A DNA stretch of 64,000 bases from Punica granatum (Eukaryota; Streptophyta; Magnoliopsida; Myrtales; Lythraceae): contig NC_045127.1 in NCBI RefSeq assembly GCF_007655135.1, positions 17,889,699 through 17,953,698 of the forward strand. The letters are read 5' to 3'. A program made the position numbers and the translations under genes. Position 1 is the first letter of the stretch; every line of letters begins with the position of its first letter. The notes under the pieces are model-generated. The model was not told the origin of the DNA and searched no databases. It worked only from the letters and a program-made list of their open reading frames with translations. This document shows, one piece after another, positions 23,038 through 35,946 of the stretch.

Positions 23038-24000
23038 ATGGATGCAAACACTAGAGTCAGGAATGGATCAATCATCGCCGCTTCACCCTATGCTGTCACC
23101 TCCTCGGATGGGCTAGGAATCAGGATCATTGCCTGCACTTTGAACGGTGAGAATTATCTCACTTGGTCAAGGTTAATGACTAATGCACTTCGTGCAAAGA
23201 ACAAGCTCGGGTTCATCGATGGCTCAATACGAAAACCAGCTGAGGGAGATGCCAACGAGTTGCAATGGATCATGTGCAATTCGATGGTCGTGGCGTGGAT
23301 AACCAATACCCTTGATCAAGATTTGCAGTCAAGTGTCGCATGTATCGAAAATGAGAAGAATCTCTGGGATGACCTCAAAGAGAGGTTCTTGGAAGGTAAC
23401 TAAGCAAGGATATATGAATTGAAATCTCGTTTGTGTTTGATGAGGCAAGAAGGAGAATCTGTCGCCAAGTATTATTCCAATCTCAAGGTCTTATGGGATG
23501 AGCTCGAGAATTTTCTCGAGGCTCCGACCTGTACTTGTGCGGCAGTAGCGTCTATAACTTCACAACGTGAGAAAGAGAAAGCATATCAATTTCTCATGGG
23601 GCTCAACTCGGAGTTCGGTATGGTGCGGTCCAATATTCTGAGTCTTGATACACTTCATTCTCTTAACAAAATTTATTACATGGTGATTCATGAGGAGCGG
23701 CAAAAGATTGTGGCTCATGGACATGAGTCGGGACCAGAGGCAGTAGTATATTATGTCAAGGAGGGACATGGAACAAATCAACTCGACACACACTCGAGAG
23801 GAAGACCACACTGTGATTATTGTGATCGGATGGGCCATACCCGCAATACTTGCTGGAAATTGCATGGGAAGCCCGCTGATTGGGAGCCTAAAAGCAAAGG
23901 AAAGGGCGGGCCCAAGCAGCAGAAGAAATTCGAGCCGACTAGAGCGACTGGGCTGGGTGTTCTTCAGGCCCGTTCCAATGCAGTGCAGACCAACACTTGA
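23038..24000 (+). pseudogene. Copia gag (broken)
   Basis: The ATG at 23038 starts a frame with ENYLTWSRLMTNALRAKNKL and GFIDGS near residue 35, the copia gag core (MVVAWITNTLDQDLQ; LWDDLKERFLEG), and a CCHC zinc knuckle in CDYCDRMGHTRNTC near 23811-23855. A TAA at 23401-23403 interrupts it at about residue 122, and a TGA at 23998-24000 separates it from the protease although the frame is the same. Gag forms the particle that packages element RNA. Confidence 0.9.
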
Positions 24001-25588
24001 TTGAAGCCCAACAAAATTCCAGAGCTGTTCACTGCCCAGTTCGAGAAGCTTCTCGATATAGTTGGAAGGGATGATCATCCAGCTGAGCCTCTTGTTGGTA
24101 ATAAATTAATTCCCATTAATCCAGATGATCAATGGATTATTGACACAGGTGCTTCACGTCACATGACGGGAAGGGTTGATTTATTTAATTCTAGTCGACC
24201 TATTGAGAATTTCAGGGTTCGATTTCCTAATGGCAATTATATCCTAGCCACTAAGGAGGGAAATATACACATCGCTGGAGATTTCAATTTATCAAATGTC
24301 ATATTAGTTCCATCTTTTGAGTGCAATTTAATATCAGTTGCTCAATTATCCACTGATTCTAATTGTCGAGTGATATTTCATGGTGACATGTGCTTATTAC
24401 AGGACCTCACCACGAGGAAGATGTTTGGAATGGGTGAAATGCTCAAGGGGAGGGGGGGGGGGGGGGTCTACGGCGTGTGTCATCATCGTCCGTCATAGCT
24501 TCCGCAATCACATGTGAAGAAAGTAAGCTTTGGCACAAACGTCTGGGCACCCGTCACGTAGTCTTGCTTTTAAGGGTATTACATCTACTTTGAGTTGTCA
24601 TGATAATAAGGATTGTGATGTTTGCTATAGATCAAAGCAAACTCGTTCTCCATTTCTAATAAGTCTCAATAAAGCGAACTATTTATTCCAATTAGTTCAT
24701 TGTGATTTATGGGGGCTATACAAAATTAAATAACTTTCTGGGGCTTATTATTTCATGACGGTTGTTGATGACTATAGTCGAGCTACTTGGATATACCCAT
24801 TACGTGATAAAGCCGAAGTTAAACATAATTTGATTGGATTCATCAACCTAGTACAGAATCAGTTTGAAAGATCAGTGAAAATTCTTCGAATTGATAATGG
24901 GTCAGAATTCCTCTCCAAAGATATACAGGCTTTCTTCTCTCAATGTGGCATCATACATCAGACTTCTTGTCCCAGTACTCCACAACAAAATGGGCGAGTA
25001 GAAAGGAAACATCGCCACATATTAAACGTGGCACAGGCACTCTTATTCCAGGCGAGCCTTCAAACACGATTTTGGGGAGAATGTGTAACCACTGTTGCAT
25101 GCCTCATCAATATGATGCCATCATCAATTTTATCAAGTAAAACTCCTTTTGAGATGTTGTTCTATAAGCCACCTGATTATTCACACTTACGGGTGTTCGG
25201 TTGTCTTTGTTGCGCACATCATAGGCCTAGCGTGAAAGACAAATTTGGAGAACGATAATGTAAATGTATTTTCATGGGATATCCATACGGTAAGAAGGGC
25301 TGGCGTTTATATGACTTAAAGACACGGGAAATGTTTGTTTCCAGGGATGTGAAATTTTGTGAAGGCACATTTCCTTTCTCTCAAAATAGGTCAGACAGTT
25401 GTGTTATTGAGAAGAATGACACGCCCCTTTTCTTGGATTTTTTGCCTGGTTTGGATTATGGAAGTAAGGGGAGAATTTGGTTTCAGTTCAGCTCGATGTT
25501 GAATTTCAACCCAATAGTGGATCGGGGCATGTTCAGCCCGAAGTCAACTCGGCAGCCCAGCTCGCCTCTTCTGATTATTGGCCCATAG
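24001..25588 (+). pseudogene. Copia protease and integrase (broken)
   Basis: Protease active site DTGASRHMTG begins at about 24142. A run of 15 G at 24452-24466 disturbs the frame soon after. The integrase zinc-binding region (LWHKRLG near 24520; CDVC) is split by a one-base frameshift near 24545. The catalytic core at 24755-25258 shows D in VVDDYSRATW, D in RIDNGSEFLS and E in NGRVERKHRHIL. A TAA at 25256-25258 interrupts; the frame continues with MGYPYGKKGWRLYDL, typical of the integrase C-terminus. Confidence 0.9.
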
Positions 25589-27607
25589 AATTGGAACAAA
25601 GCCCAGTTTAGCTCACTACTTCTGCGACCCAGCTTCCTTCTTCCGTCTATCGGCCCGAGGAACTGGAACAGAGTCCAGTAATTCAGCCCATGGATTGTGG
25701 GCTTGCTGTTTTCGCCCAGGAACTCTTTGGGTCCTCAACTGCAGACAGCACCGAACAGACTCGAGAAACATCTCCAGACCCGACTGAACCACATTCTTTT
25801 TCTCAAAATGTATCGAGAGAAGAGGTCGAGAATGAACAAAATGTTCAGTTAAGATGATCAGAAAGAAGTCGACATCCTCCTACTCGACTCAAGGATTTTA
25901 TTTGTCATACAGTAGAACTTCAACCCCCCCCCCCCCCCCCCCCCCCCTCTCCAATTCGAGCACACCCACTTCATCAACTTTCTCGGGTAAGCCTTATCCA
26001 ATTGAGCCATGTTTATCGTATTCAAAGTTTACTAATTATCATTTTGCATATACTGCGGCATTGGACCATGAGGTTGAACCTCGATCATACCAAGAAGCGA
26101 TGCAGGATTCTCGTTGGCGCGATGCTATGCAAATTGAAATACAAGCTTTGGAATCTAATAATACATGACGACTAGAACTGGTTCTTGAAGGCAAGAAACC
26201 CAGCGGTTGCAAATGGGTTTTCAAAATTAAACGTCATGCAGATGGCAGCATTGAATGTTTCAAGGTTCGTCTTGTAGCAAAGGGATTCACACAAATAGAG
26301 GGTGTGGATTTTCATGAAACTTTCGCTCCCGTTGCCAAGCTAGTTACGGTACGTGTTTTGCTTTCTCTCGCAGTGACTAATAATTGGGAAATGCATCAAT
26401 TAGATGTTCATAATGCATTTCTTCATGGAGAACTTGAGGAGGAAATATATATGAAGTTGCCCCCGGGCTTTTCTCATCGTCGTCCGGATTATGCATGCCG
26501 TCTTCAAAAATCCCTTTATGGCCTTCGTCAAGCATCTCGCAATTGGTTTTCTAAGTTTGTGAGTGCCCTACGCAAGTATGGTTTCTCTCAATCTGGAGTG
26601 GATCATTCTTCTTTATCATGCGATGAGATAAGAAATTTCTTGCGGTATTGGTCTATGTCGATGATATGATCATCGTTGAGAATAATTCAGAAGATTGTCC
26701 ATATTTAAAGAGATATCTTGATATTCATTTGCGCATTAAAGGCCTAGGGTCTTTAAGATATTTTCTCGGGATAGAGGTTACTCGCATGGAGAAGGGTTTA
26801 TTTCTCAACCAAAGGAAATATGCACTCGACATCATCAATGAGTGTAGCTTGCTTGGCTCGAAGCCGTCTGATTTTCCTATGGAGCAGCGTCATAGTTTGT
26901 CATCGGATTCGGGCTCTCCTATCTCAGACCCGACTAGATACTGTCGTCTCATCGATCGTCTAATTTATTTGACCATCGCTCATCTTGAGTTGTCTTACTC
27001 GGTTCACATCCTCTCCCAGTTCATGCAGGATCCACGAAAGGATCATTGGGATGCCGCATTAAGGATCATTCGTTATCTCAAACGATCACCATGACAAGGA
27101 ATATTCTTACTTCCTACTTCCATAGATTTAGTTGCATACTGTGATTCTAATTGGGCTAGTTGTCCAATGACTAGAAGATCAGTCACCGGATATTTTATCA
27201 CGATTGATGGTAGTCCGATATCATGGAAAACAAAGAAGCAAACCACGATCTCAAGATCTTCTGTAGAAGCTGAGTATCGAGCCATGACAGCAACTGTCAG
27301 TGAGATCATATGGTTACGAAGTCTCTTATCTTCTTTGGGTGTCACAATACCTCGGCCTACATCTCTGTATTGTGACAATCAAGCCGCTCTACATATTGCG
27401 GCAAATCCCGTATTTCATGAGCGGACCAAACATATTGAGATCGATTGTCATTTTATCCAGGACCACATACTGTCAGGCACTATTTCTACAGCTCATATAT
27501 CTACGCATTCACAGTTGGCAGATTTGTTTACTAAAGCCCTCTGTCATGATCATTTTCATTTACTCCTTCGCAAGTTGGGAATTCGGGATCCTCATTCTCC
27601 AACTTAA
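25589..27607 (+). pseudogene. Copia reverse transcriptase and RNase H (broken)
   Basis: A 24-C run at 25924-25947 lies in the spacer before reverse transcriptase. RT begins with YQEAMQDSRWRDAMQIE, is stopped by TGA at 26166-26168, continues with [33 protein letters not shown] and [19 protein letters not shown], and after a frameshift near 26640 has the catalytic YVDDMI (26654 onward). Another frameshift near 27090 precedes RNase H with [33 protein letters not shown] and [10 protein letters not shown]. The C-terminus ends at 27605-27607, eight bases before the 3' LTR. Confidence 0.9.
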
Positions 27608-27614
27608 GGGGGAG

Positions 27615-27845
27615 TATTACGATATATGACTTGATTTCCGGACATTTCTATATATTTCCCGAGATTTGTTACATTGGAATCTTTTTGTATATTAGGATAC
27701 TCTAGGATATTCCTTTGTATTGTTTATACGGTATCCTTTTATGTTTCGCTTGCCATAGAGGTCGATGAGTATCCTCTATATGTATACGGTTAACAAATCA
27801 ATGAAGTTTATCACTTTCCATTCATTCAATTCTCATTTTATCACA
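27615..27845 (+). repeat. 3' LTR of the plus-strand copia element
   Basis: Direct repeat of 22733-22963, same length, about 9 substitutions by eye and no indels. It is followed by the target duplication GAAAT at 27846-27850. Confidence 0.93.
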
Positions 27846-27850
27846 GAAAT

Positions 27851-30258
27851 TGTCATTAACCATGCATAAATACCTAACCTAGACGTACCCGCTAAAACTT
27901 GACCTGGTGAATACCTGATGGCAATCCGATTAAACCTCAATTCCTATGCATGAGATGAGACCATAAAGTTTTACAATTCAATGGAAACTAGAGTTGTTAT
28001 CACCACTAAAAATGAGAAGCAGTAAAGTGATGATTAAGCAGCTCAAAATTCGAGGCTTTAGTGTATATATATTTCTGATCAAGATACATAATCCGAGTCC
28101 AATGGCGGTATACCAGATGTTGCCCTTGCACTATAGAGTAAAGTCGGACTAGCATGAAAAGCCATCGAATGCCGAATTGTCTCGACGCTTTGGTTGCATC
28201 TCACACGTCCTTATTCATAATCCTACCTGTAAACTTCGTGCTTACTTCTGCAACCTTGATTATAATAAGCCTACAATTGAAGAACGGGGTTTCTTCGTGG
28301 TGATTAAATATATATATTAATTACGATAGATCCAGCAATCAGAACTTTTGTCTTAAGAGAGAAAAAAAAGAAAAAAAGAAAAAGAAAACTGAATTAGACA
28401 AAAAAAGGAAATTATAGGGGTACGGAAATCGAGACAAATCAAGCCTGAGGAATCGGACTTCGGACTGGGCGACAAACCTGCTAGATCGGTTCCTATGGGG
28501 ATTGAAGTTTTGAACAATGAATTTCATCATAAATAATTAATTCTTCATAATTACCAGAATTTTGCTTTCTAATTACCTGATTATTTCTCAGCCACTATAA
28601 TTTCATTTTACGATTTTGACCTCGGAGTTTCCGAGGAAGTGAGCCCGAAAAGATGTCGCAGTTCCGAGATTACCCCTGCCCGCTATTCCAAGTAATATCT
28701 GCAGTCGATTTGGATTGGGGAAGGGTGCGTTGGGATTGATGATTGTGTGCCGTGACGTGCAGTTTTGGGGATGGTTGTAAATTAAACTGGACGGTGATCA
28801 TCACCAAAAATACAATGCACGTGCATATGATTTGGATTTGTCGCAATTGACAAGTCTCATGTCTCATCGAGAAAATATAAAAAGAGTGGTATAGTTAATT
28901 TTCTGTAGTCGAGCATTATATGGAATAAGATTCTTCGAACACTTTTTCTAATACAAGCAACTTAATTTATATATATAGTTCTCTGATGCTTCGGAGACTA
29001 TTCATTTACATAGTTAGGCATGAACTTTTTCAGGATCGATCTTGAGATCCAATTCTGACGATATTTACTATTAGCTATTTTATTTGAAGTAATACCAATT
29101 AATTAGATCTATACTGACAATAGTAATGCTACTGCATACACATATAGAATGGTAAATCAAATCTTGCCTGTTAGTCTTTCATATGCTCATTGTACGGTAC
29201 ATGCCGCAGTTTTGAATATTTTTGGTGTGTCAATCCATATTATTCTAGGTTAGGATCTCATACATGTCATTGAGATTGAAAATTCGGATTCAATATAATG
29301 ACACTCGACCTGAAATCGATAGAAGTTTTAGATTCAATCTTATTCAATAGAATTGAATTTTCAAGCCCTTCTATTTCAACTCCTTTTATATCCTATTAAG
29401 TTTTATGATCTTGCTTATAATTGAACAAAAAGTGGAATGAAATTTATTGCACGTTTAATGAAATGGTTTTGTGAGGTGCTGTTAATTGTGTCAATGGTGG
29501 CATAAAAGATGGTTGTCCTAGTCAACATAAAGGTAAGTTACAGTTGCTCCTCATGTGTTATGCTTGTTATAATGTCAACATATTGCCTTAAAAGGCAATG
29601 CCACTATGTGCTTATTATGGTGTGAGAAAGTGCCTCAAAATCACTTGCCATAATGATTAATCGAATTACCATAAGGGGCAATTACAACTAGATTTCACCT
29701 CATATCTTTTAATTATAATGTCGCATTCAATATAAAGCACGTAAATGACAATACTCATCACAACTATTTCAGCTTATATAAACCCCTCATCTCATTTATG
29801 TGTAAAAACTTACATCCTATATGAAATTCAATACTCAAGCCTTAGAAAAATCAGTACCGTCTGTATTTGTCTTCTACTGAATTTGTCATGTATTCAAAGG
29901 TCGGGTAGTACTCCAAGCTCCAGGCATAATAAATAGGTACGGATTTTGTTCGCAAGAGGCTATTTTAAGAACCGTATCTACGATCATGTGATTTGCCTTT
30001 GATGGTGCTAAATTATTCCGAATTTTTAAAGCTTGCTTTAAAGTCATAAAATATTACTACTATTTCACGACTTTACCAAGTGAACTGTGTACACCAACAA
30101 TATCTTTATGAATTTTAATTGACTCAGCTTACTGCACATATAAACGTTAAATCAGACATTCCAATCATATATTAATTAGTCTGTAGAGCGGGTAATCAAT
30201 ATGAAAACATCCAGCATAGAGAAGTAAGGTTATGTACAACTTATAGATAGATAACCTT
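27851..30258. other. Intergenic sequence, no gene seen
   Basis: About 2.4 kb of AT-rich sequence with ORFs no longer than 65 codons and no recognisable domain in either strand. A purine tract lies at about 28357-28390. The distal part may hold upstream regulatory sequence of the GATA gene, but no site can be supported. Confidence 0.5.
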
Positions 30259-30402
30259 GAGAAGGGGCAATCTTAGCATTGCCCAATTTTTCCATTGCCC
30301 GCCTTACATCACCCCCCAATAAAAAAGAAAAGGGCATGTGAGGTATTCCACACATAAAAAGCACCCAAAGCAAAAGGGCACCAAAGTAAAGTTGCCCCTC
30401 TC
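30259..30402. mobile_element. Possible small MITE
   Basis: The left end GAGAAGGGGCAATCTT and the reverse complement of the right end GGAGAGGGGCAACTTT form an imperfect terminal inverted repeat of about 15 bp around 144 bp of sequence, roughly 510 bp upstream of the GATA start codon. I see no clear target duplication, so this is only a candidate. Confidence 0.3.
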
Positions 30403-30589
30403 CTGCATCTAAGTTTTTCCCTAGTGTATTAATTCCACCATTCCCACCCAATTTTAATCCTTATTTTCCATTCCTTTATTTCTTTTGTCGCTTTTTCTTG
30501 CCAAAACTCAATTATTTTCAACAAAACCCACCATTTTAGCTGTCCCCTTCAAACGCCCCCAAAAAAGAAAAAAAAGAAAAAAAAAACAC

Positions 30590-30916
30590 CCTCATCTCTC
30601 TCTTTCTTCACTGACTTTCACAAAATACCACAAAACTTCTCACTTCTCTCCGCAGTTCTCTCTTATCACTCCCTCCCTCTCCCCTCTCCCTCTCTCTCTT
30701 CCTTGCCATATACAAAAAACTCACACACTCTCCCTTCATACACTCTCTTCTCTCCTCCCCCTTCTAAACGCTTCTTTCATAACCTCTTCATTCATTCATT
30801 CATCCATTCGTTCATTCATCTGTTTGATATATCAACTTGGACTCACTCGGTGCAGAAGGCTTGTTGGACGACCGTGTCAGAAACCATACAGACGACCCTA
30901 TATAATTAATCATTTG
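30590..30916 (+). promoter_or_regulatory. CT-rich leader of the GATA gene
   Basis: Pyrimidine-rich sequence with CTCTCTCTC tracts (30600-30720) and CATT repeats (about 30790-30820) lies just upstream of the start codon. CT-rich tracts near transcription starts and in leaders are common in plant genes. Exact transcript start and any leader intron (a TGCAG-A acceptor-like site occurs at about 30850) cannot be fixed from sequence. Confidence 0.45.
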
Positions 30917-33166
30917 ATGGAGGCGCCGGACCAGTTCTTCCACGGCGGTTACTGCGCCGCCGCTGCCCAATTAACGCCCCAAAATTGCCATCACTTGTCG
31001 TCCCTCGAGAACAAGGACGTGCAGCATTTTGCGGTCGAGGACTTGCTGGACTTCTCCAAGGACGATGTGGGAGCCGTGGGGGGTGTTGTGAGAGGGCTCG
31101 ATAGTGCCGCAGGCGGCAGCTCCACCGACTCATCCACCCTCACGGTGGTCGACAGCTGCAATTCGGCGTCGTTCTCAGGCTGTGATCCAGGCCTTGCTGC
31201 TGCCGCCACTGCTACCGGAGGAGGAGGGGGTGGGGATATAGGGTGCTGCGCCGGATTCGCTGACAACGACCAGTTCTCCAACGAGCTCTGTGTTCCGGTA
31301 ATTAAACCACAAAACTCAAAAGCATGTGCGCTTAAACATATACTACCCTTAACGGATCACACCTTTTACTTACCGAAAAAAAATATACATATATACACAC
31401 ACATATATATAATATATTTGCAGCTCGCAAATTTTTCGTTCTTTTTTATTATGCAGACGCTAAAAATACCTATAAACTCACCAAAATATAAGTTATTTCT
31501 CCCCTTGTTTTTTCTTATTTTATTTTTGTGGATTATTCCTCTCATTGTTTTAGGTAAATACAATTTGTTTTTGGTAGGAGGTAAACACGAATTTTATTTC
31601 GATAATATCATGTTTGCCTAATTAGGGCAAAGTATTTTTTTTCCATGAATAGATTTTGTTAAATAGTAGGAGATTAATTATGTCAATTTTCACTTTGAAT
31701 GAAATTTTTTTCATATCTTCATTAGGGTTTGTATTGTGATGGTTCGAAAAAAAAATCTTTGAGTTTTAATTAAGTTTGTAGCTATCCATCTTTCTGTTTC
31801 TTTTTCTTTGACTCTTTCTTTTTTCACTATTTCAGAAATTTAGGGCAACCACTCTTTCGTTTTCAATTTAATGCATGAAACCAATGTAATAAATGTTCTT
31901 TTTTTTTTTTCTGTACATTTGATCGTATTAATTGGAAACGGAGAAAACGAGACTTTTAGGTGTATACTATTTTCGCTAATTGGTTATCTTTATAAATTCT
32001 TTTTCTTAAATTCCATTATTCCAATAAAATTTATGTACAAATAACTTGAAATAATTTTTATCAAGCAGCAGTTTAACAAAATCCTCTTAATTTGAAACGT
32101 TAAAGATTCTGAATTCATTTTTCATTTATTTTTCCACGACCTTTTTTCAAAATCTTTGATTAGGGAGAAATAAATCCTCAAATAATGAATATAAAAATGA
32201 AAAGAAACTGTTCCATTTAAATGATATTATTATAAGTTTTCTTTATTAAAGTGAGCCTGAGATACTTTAGGTCTACGCTGCACCATGTGTTTGTCCATTT
32301 CAAAATTTGTCCTAGTTTCGAAGTTATATTTATTATTTGCTCACCGGAAAAAAATAAAAAAGGCACTGAAATTTCTTTTGCTTTTACGACAGTATGATGA
32401 TTTAGCTGAGCTGGAGTGGCTTTCCAATATCGTGGAGGAGTCTTTCTCTAGCGAGGACCTGCAGAAGCTGCAGCTTATTTCGGGAATCAAAGCCCGGCCT
32501 GATGAAGGATCCGAGACAACTGCCCCTGAGTTCCAGCCTGAACTGGCCCGGCCCCACCACCACGGCAAAACCATCAACAGCCCAATCTTCCATTCTGATG
32601 TCTCCTTCCCCGCCAAGGCCCGGAGCAAGCGGTCCCGGTCTGCCCCATGCAATTGGGCCTCCCGCCTCCTTATCCTCTCCGAGCCAACTAATGACGCCTC
32701 CTCTACTGAGCCTGACAGACCTGCTCCAATGAGCCCGCAGCCAGCTGCTGGCAAGAAGAACTCCCAGGCTTGCCCAAAGAAGAAGCCCATGGGACCAGAG
32801 GGGATCCCGAATGGGGAGGGTCGGAAGTGCCTCCATTGCGCGACGGACAAGACACCCCAGTGGCGAACTGGGCCCATGGGCCCAAAGACATTGTGCAATG
32901 CTTGCGGGGTCAGGTACAAGTCGGGCCGGCTAGTCCCCGAGTACCGACCCGCTGCCAGCCCAACCTTCGTTCTCACGAAGCACTCCAACTCGCACAGGAA
33001 GGTCCTCGAGCTCCGGCGCCAAAAGGACCTCCTCAGGTCTCAACAGCTACAGCAACATCATCAACAGTTTAGTCTCCAGGGCCAGAACACGGTGTTCGAC
33101 ATAACCAATAGCGACGATTACCTTATCCACCAGAATGTCGGGCCCGATTTTCGACAGCTGACCTAG
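30917..33166 (+). CDS. GATA-type zinc-finger transcription factor (two coding exons)
   Basis: Coding exons are 30917-31297 and 32393-33166, giving 384 residues. The ATG was chosen because MEAP followed by an acidic stretch (about residues 41-50, [12 protein letters not shown]) fits subfamily A plant GATA factors; the open frame further upstream is CT-rich leader. The donor is CCG|GTAATT and the acceptor ACGACAG|TATGAT, phase 0. Exon 2 opens with the conserved acidic motif [20 protein letters not shown] basic stretch KARSKRSRS (202-210) looks like a nuclear localisation signal. The class IV zinc finger is C-x2-C-x18-C-x2-C with Cys273, 276, 295 and 298, followed by the basic tail [14 protein letters not shown]. 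It should bind WGATAR sites in nuclear DNA. Nothing in the sequence is broken; the pathway it controls cannot be told. Confidence 0.93.
31298..32392 (+). other. Intron of the GATA gene
   Basis: 1095 bp, T-rich, starting GTAATT and ending TTTTGCTTTTACGACAG. Its position between the leading acidic domain and the YDDLAELEW motif is the usual one for this gene subfamily. ORFs that run through it are artefacts. Confidence 0.9.
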
Positions 33167-35738
33167 TGCCGGTGATCATAGAGTAGGAGGCCGAACAGGA
33201 TTGCAGGGCTTAGGTTGGTTCAAGATTTTAGATGCTAATCAAGTTAGTTCTCATATTCTAGATGATTTTTATTCCATAGAGTTTTCTCCTTCATCTATTT
33301 TTTCCCCTTGAAATTGGTAGCCAAACAATTTCATTTTTCATTAGCATTGCTTTTTCCTGCCTAAGCTGGGAAACTCAGGAAATTAAACCGAAAATTCCTA
33401 ATTCAGGACATTTTTTCAATCACTATGCTTCTCATTTTAATTATTAATGTCTTAGATAATATTGGTAAATTCTTCTCTCGGAAGCAAATTGCTAATGCCC
33501 TTGAACTATAGGGTAATGGCAAGGCAGCCTCTTATGTTTTGACAATCTTTTATCTGATGCTCAGACAGCAAACATGCAACAATGTTCCTTAAAATTGTGA
33601 TGAACAAAATAATATGCATACATATATCATTAATTTTCTTCGCAATTAAAGTTTTTGCTAATTTTTGTCCATTGGACATAAAATTAATATGGAGAAAGTT
33701 TTACTGGATGAAGACAAAAATCCCATGTCCATTGTTGCACTTTGAACCATATGTGGTAATAACTCATAATGGAAGGACTGACATGTAATTTGACTCATTA
33801 AAATTAATTGTTATGGTAATATATTTGCTGACAACTTGAAATAATTCCTCAACTACTACTTTTTGGATAATGCTATTTTCTCGTTTTCCCATGGGGTCCT
33901 TCCATACATTATTACCTGTGCCCCGAAGTGCAATGAACTATCATGCGTTCACGAAAGATTGCACTTTGCTGTGTCTCACATAATAATTGTGGGCATATGC
34001 CTCTTCAAGTGGGCTTAATTTAACTCAGTCAAAACAACGAAAGAAAACCACTAATACAATTTCTGAATTTGTGAAAAACATGTGCACTTCGACATCAAAT
34101 ATAGCTAAAAATTTAGAAATTTTTAGAAATGTAGATTTTTTTCCCTTTTTGTTGGTTAATGAACGCGACTTAATTGGTGAAAAGTCAATTTCAAGTCACT
34201 CAAAAAACCATATAGGAGAATATTTTCTATTGGCCCACTTGCATGGCATGTGTGACCGGATTGACTTGTCTTATGGACTTACAAGGTGTTCATATAGGTT
34301 ATGAGGATTATTAGAATGAAGTCTAGACTCTCCATGTTAAAAAGAAAAAGAAATGTAGGTTCTATAAATAAATAGTGAAAAGAAGTGTAGATTCTATAAA
34401 TAAATAGTGACATTTTCAGTTAAATTATGAAATGTTAAGTTCAAGAAGTAGATCATCTATGTACAATTACAAAAAGAGGGGCCGCGCTCGGATGGGGCCA
34501 TGTTGGATCAAGCGACAAATAGAATTGCCGCCAAAGTGGTAGTATATGATCATTGTGCCTCATCAATCTTGAAAGTTTAACAGTTCTCCAGTTGTGAAAG
34601 TCAATCAATCGTGAAAATCCAAGGTGGCCAAAAAGTGAAATGTCGAGAAATTCTATATTTATAGTTATAAAAAAACATTCACCATTGCAAACCGAGCTCC
34701 ATGTGGGCGAATTTAATTTATATTGCACGGTCCCAAAATTTATTAGAAGTATCTTGTGATCAGATCTAAGCTACTACTTGAATAGAGAGTTGTACCTAAT
34801 AAACTGAGAATATATTGTGGTCTCATATTAAAAAACAAAAAAAAAAAACAACTCAAAATTGCAGCCCTCAAGCCTTAAGACAAACTTTGTGCCAAGGCAC
34901 ACGCCCTAAAAGCCTCATGAGAAAGTATAACTCTCGGCACAACAAAAAAGATTTCATCCTTTGTAGTTTAGGGCTAGAGCGTTATGCTAATTATTTGTCG
35001 TTCTCATGGATATCACAACCATGTTATTTTGTCAACAATTATAATCCGAGGAGACATATACGGGCCTTTGATCTAGTTTCATTAATGACAATCAAGTGAC
35101 GTTACATGGCAAGTTACCTATCTAAGCACCCTGATCGCACTTTAGAGCTCCGTTTTTAATGAGGTACTTATGCATGTGATTACTAGAGTTTTTTGGGGTT
35201 TTAGTTTCATGCAGTCATGTCTCCCTCAGTCTTTTATCTTACATCATAAACATGCAAGATGGAAAATATTACATTTCTTTTAACTCACTTTCTCCAAATG
35301 AAACGAAGGGAAATACACAAAAGGCACCCAAAAGCCTCTACTAGAATGGGGTCACTTGCACCCAAAAGTTGCCATCGTTCGATGACATCTTATATTCGGC
35401 ACATTTGCTGCCAAGAATTTGACAAATGATTACTGTACCAACTTATTCGATTCAATTAATCCCGAATGGATAAAATATTAACAGTCATTGAGACCAGATG
35501 AAAAATGTACGTAGTTGCAAATTACATATAAACTTGGCAAAAAGTTTAAGGACAATTTTTTTTTTTTGAATTACGAAGAAGGCCCTAGGCTTCGCTGGGA
35601 ATAGAAGAAGGGAAAATTAAGTGGTGCGAAATAATTTCAGTATTGAGAGCCTTTTAATTTCATATGCAAACCGGCACTACTGCACGTTAACCTCCTTCTC
35701 TCTCTTGCTTTTTTTTTGGGTAGTTCTCTTAATCAAAA
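33167..35738. other. 3' region of the GATA gene and intergenic sequence
   Basis: The 3' untranslated region probably covers the first few hundred bases after the TAG at 33166. Beyond that, AT-rich sequence with short ORFs in both strands and no recognisable product. Confidence 0.5.
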
Positions 35739-35750
35739 TCAAGGTGAATA

Positions 35751-35913
35751 CAATTAAAGAGGGATTAATGCAGTGGCATATAATTTCGCCTGATAATTAA
35801 AAAATTTTAAGTTCGATATTTATTGTGGGACTATCTGTATCATTTTATTAACTTTTAGGATTTTTATTCCATTGTATTAAATTCATTAGCCTCCTTTGTA
35901 GTTAAAAAAAAAT
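35751..35913 (+). mobile_element. tRNA-derived SINE
   Basis: 163 bp with an A-box-like TGCAGTGGCATA near 35770, a B-box-like AAGTTCGATAT near 35811, a 3' part with TGGGACTATC and GGATTTTTATTCCATTGTATT, and an A-rich tail (GTTAAAAAAAAAT). It is flanked by 12-bp direct repeats TCAAGGTGAATA (35739-35750) and TCAAGGTTAATA (35914-35925), one mismatch. These are the marks of a SINE moved by LINE machinery. Confidence 0.7.
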
Positions 35914-35946
35914 TCAAGGTTAATATTGTAGTGCCATTATTACAAT

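Larger units (their letters stand above)
22733..27845 (+). mobile_element. Ty1/copia LTR retrotransposon, structurally complete, coding broken
   Basis: The element is 5113 bp, bounded by 231-bp LTRs (22733-22963 and 27615-27845) and a perfect 5-bp target duplication GAAAT. It has the primer binding site TGGTATCAGAGC after the first LTR, gag, protease, integrase, reverse transcriptase and RNase H in copia order, and a purine tract AAGGGGGAG just before the second LTR. By eye the LTRs differ at 9 of 231 positions (about 4 percent), indicating a moderately old insertion. In-frame stops, frameshifts and long G and C runs break the coding region. Gag sequence (NYLTWSRLM, KNKLGFIDGS) and the short LTR suggest the Ale/Retrofit side of copia; that lineage call is tentative. 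Confidence 0.95.

Noticed and set aside
30485..31621. Single 378-codon ORF over the GATA first exon
   Set aside because: It includes CT-rich leader and intron sequence. The donor GTAATT at 31298 and the family junction to YDDLAELEW show the true coding exon ends at 31297.
32341..32988. 215- and 144-codon ORFs antisense to GATA exon 2
   Set aside because: Mirror frames of GC-rich coding sequence with no domain.
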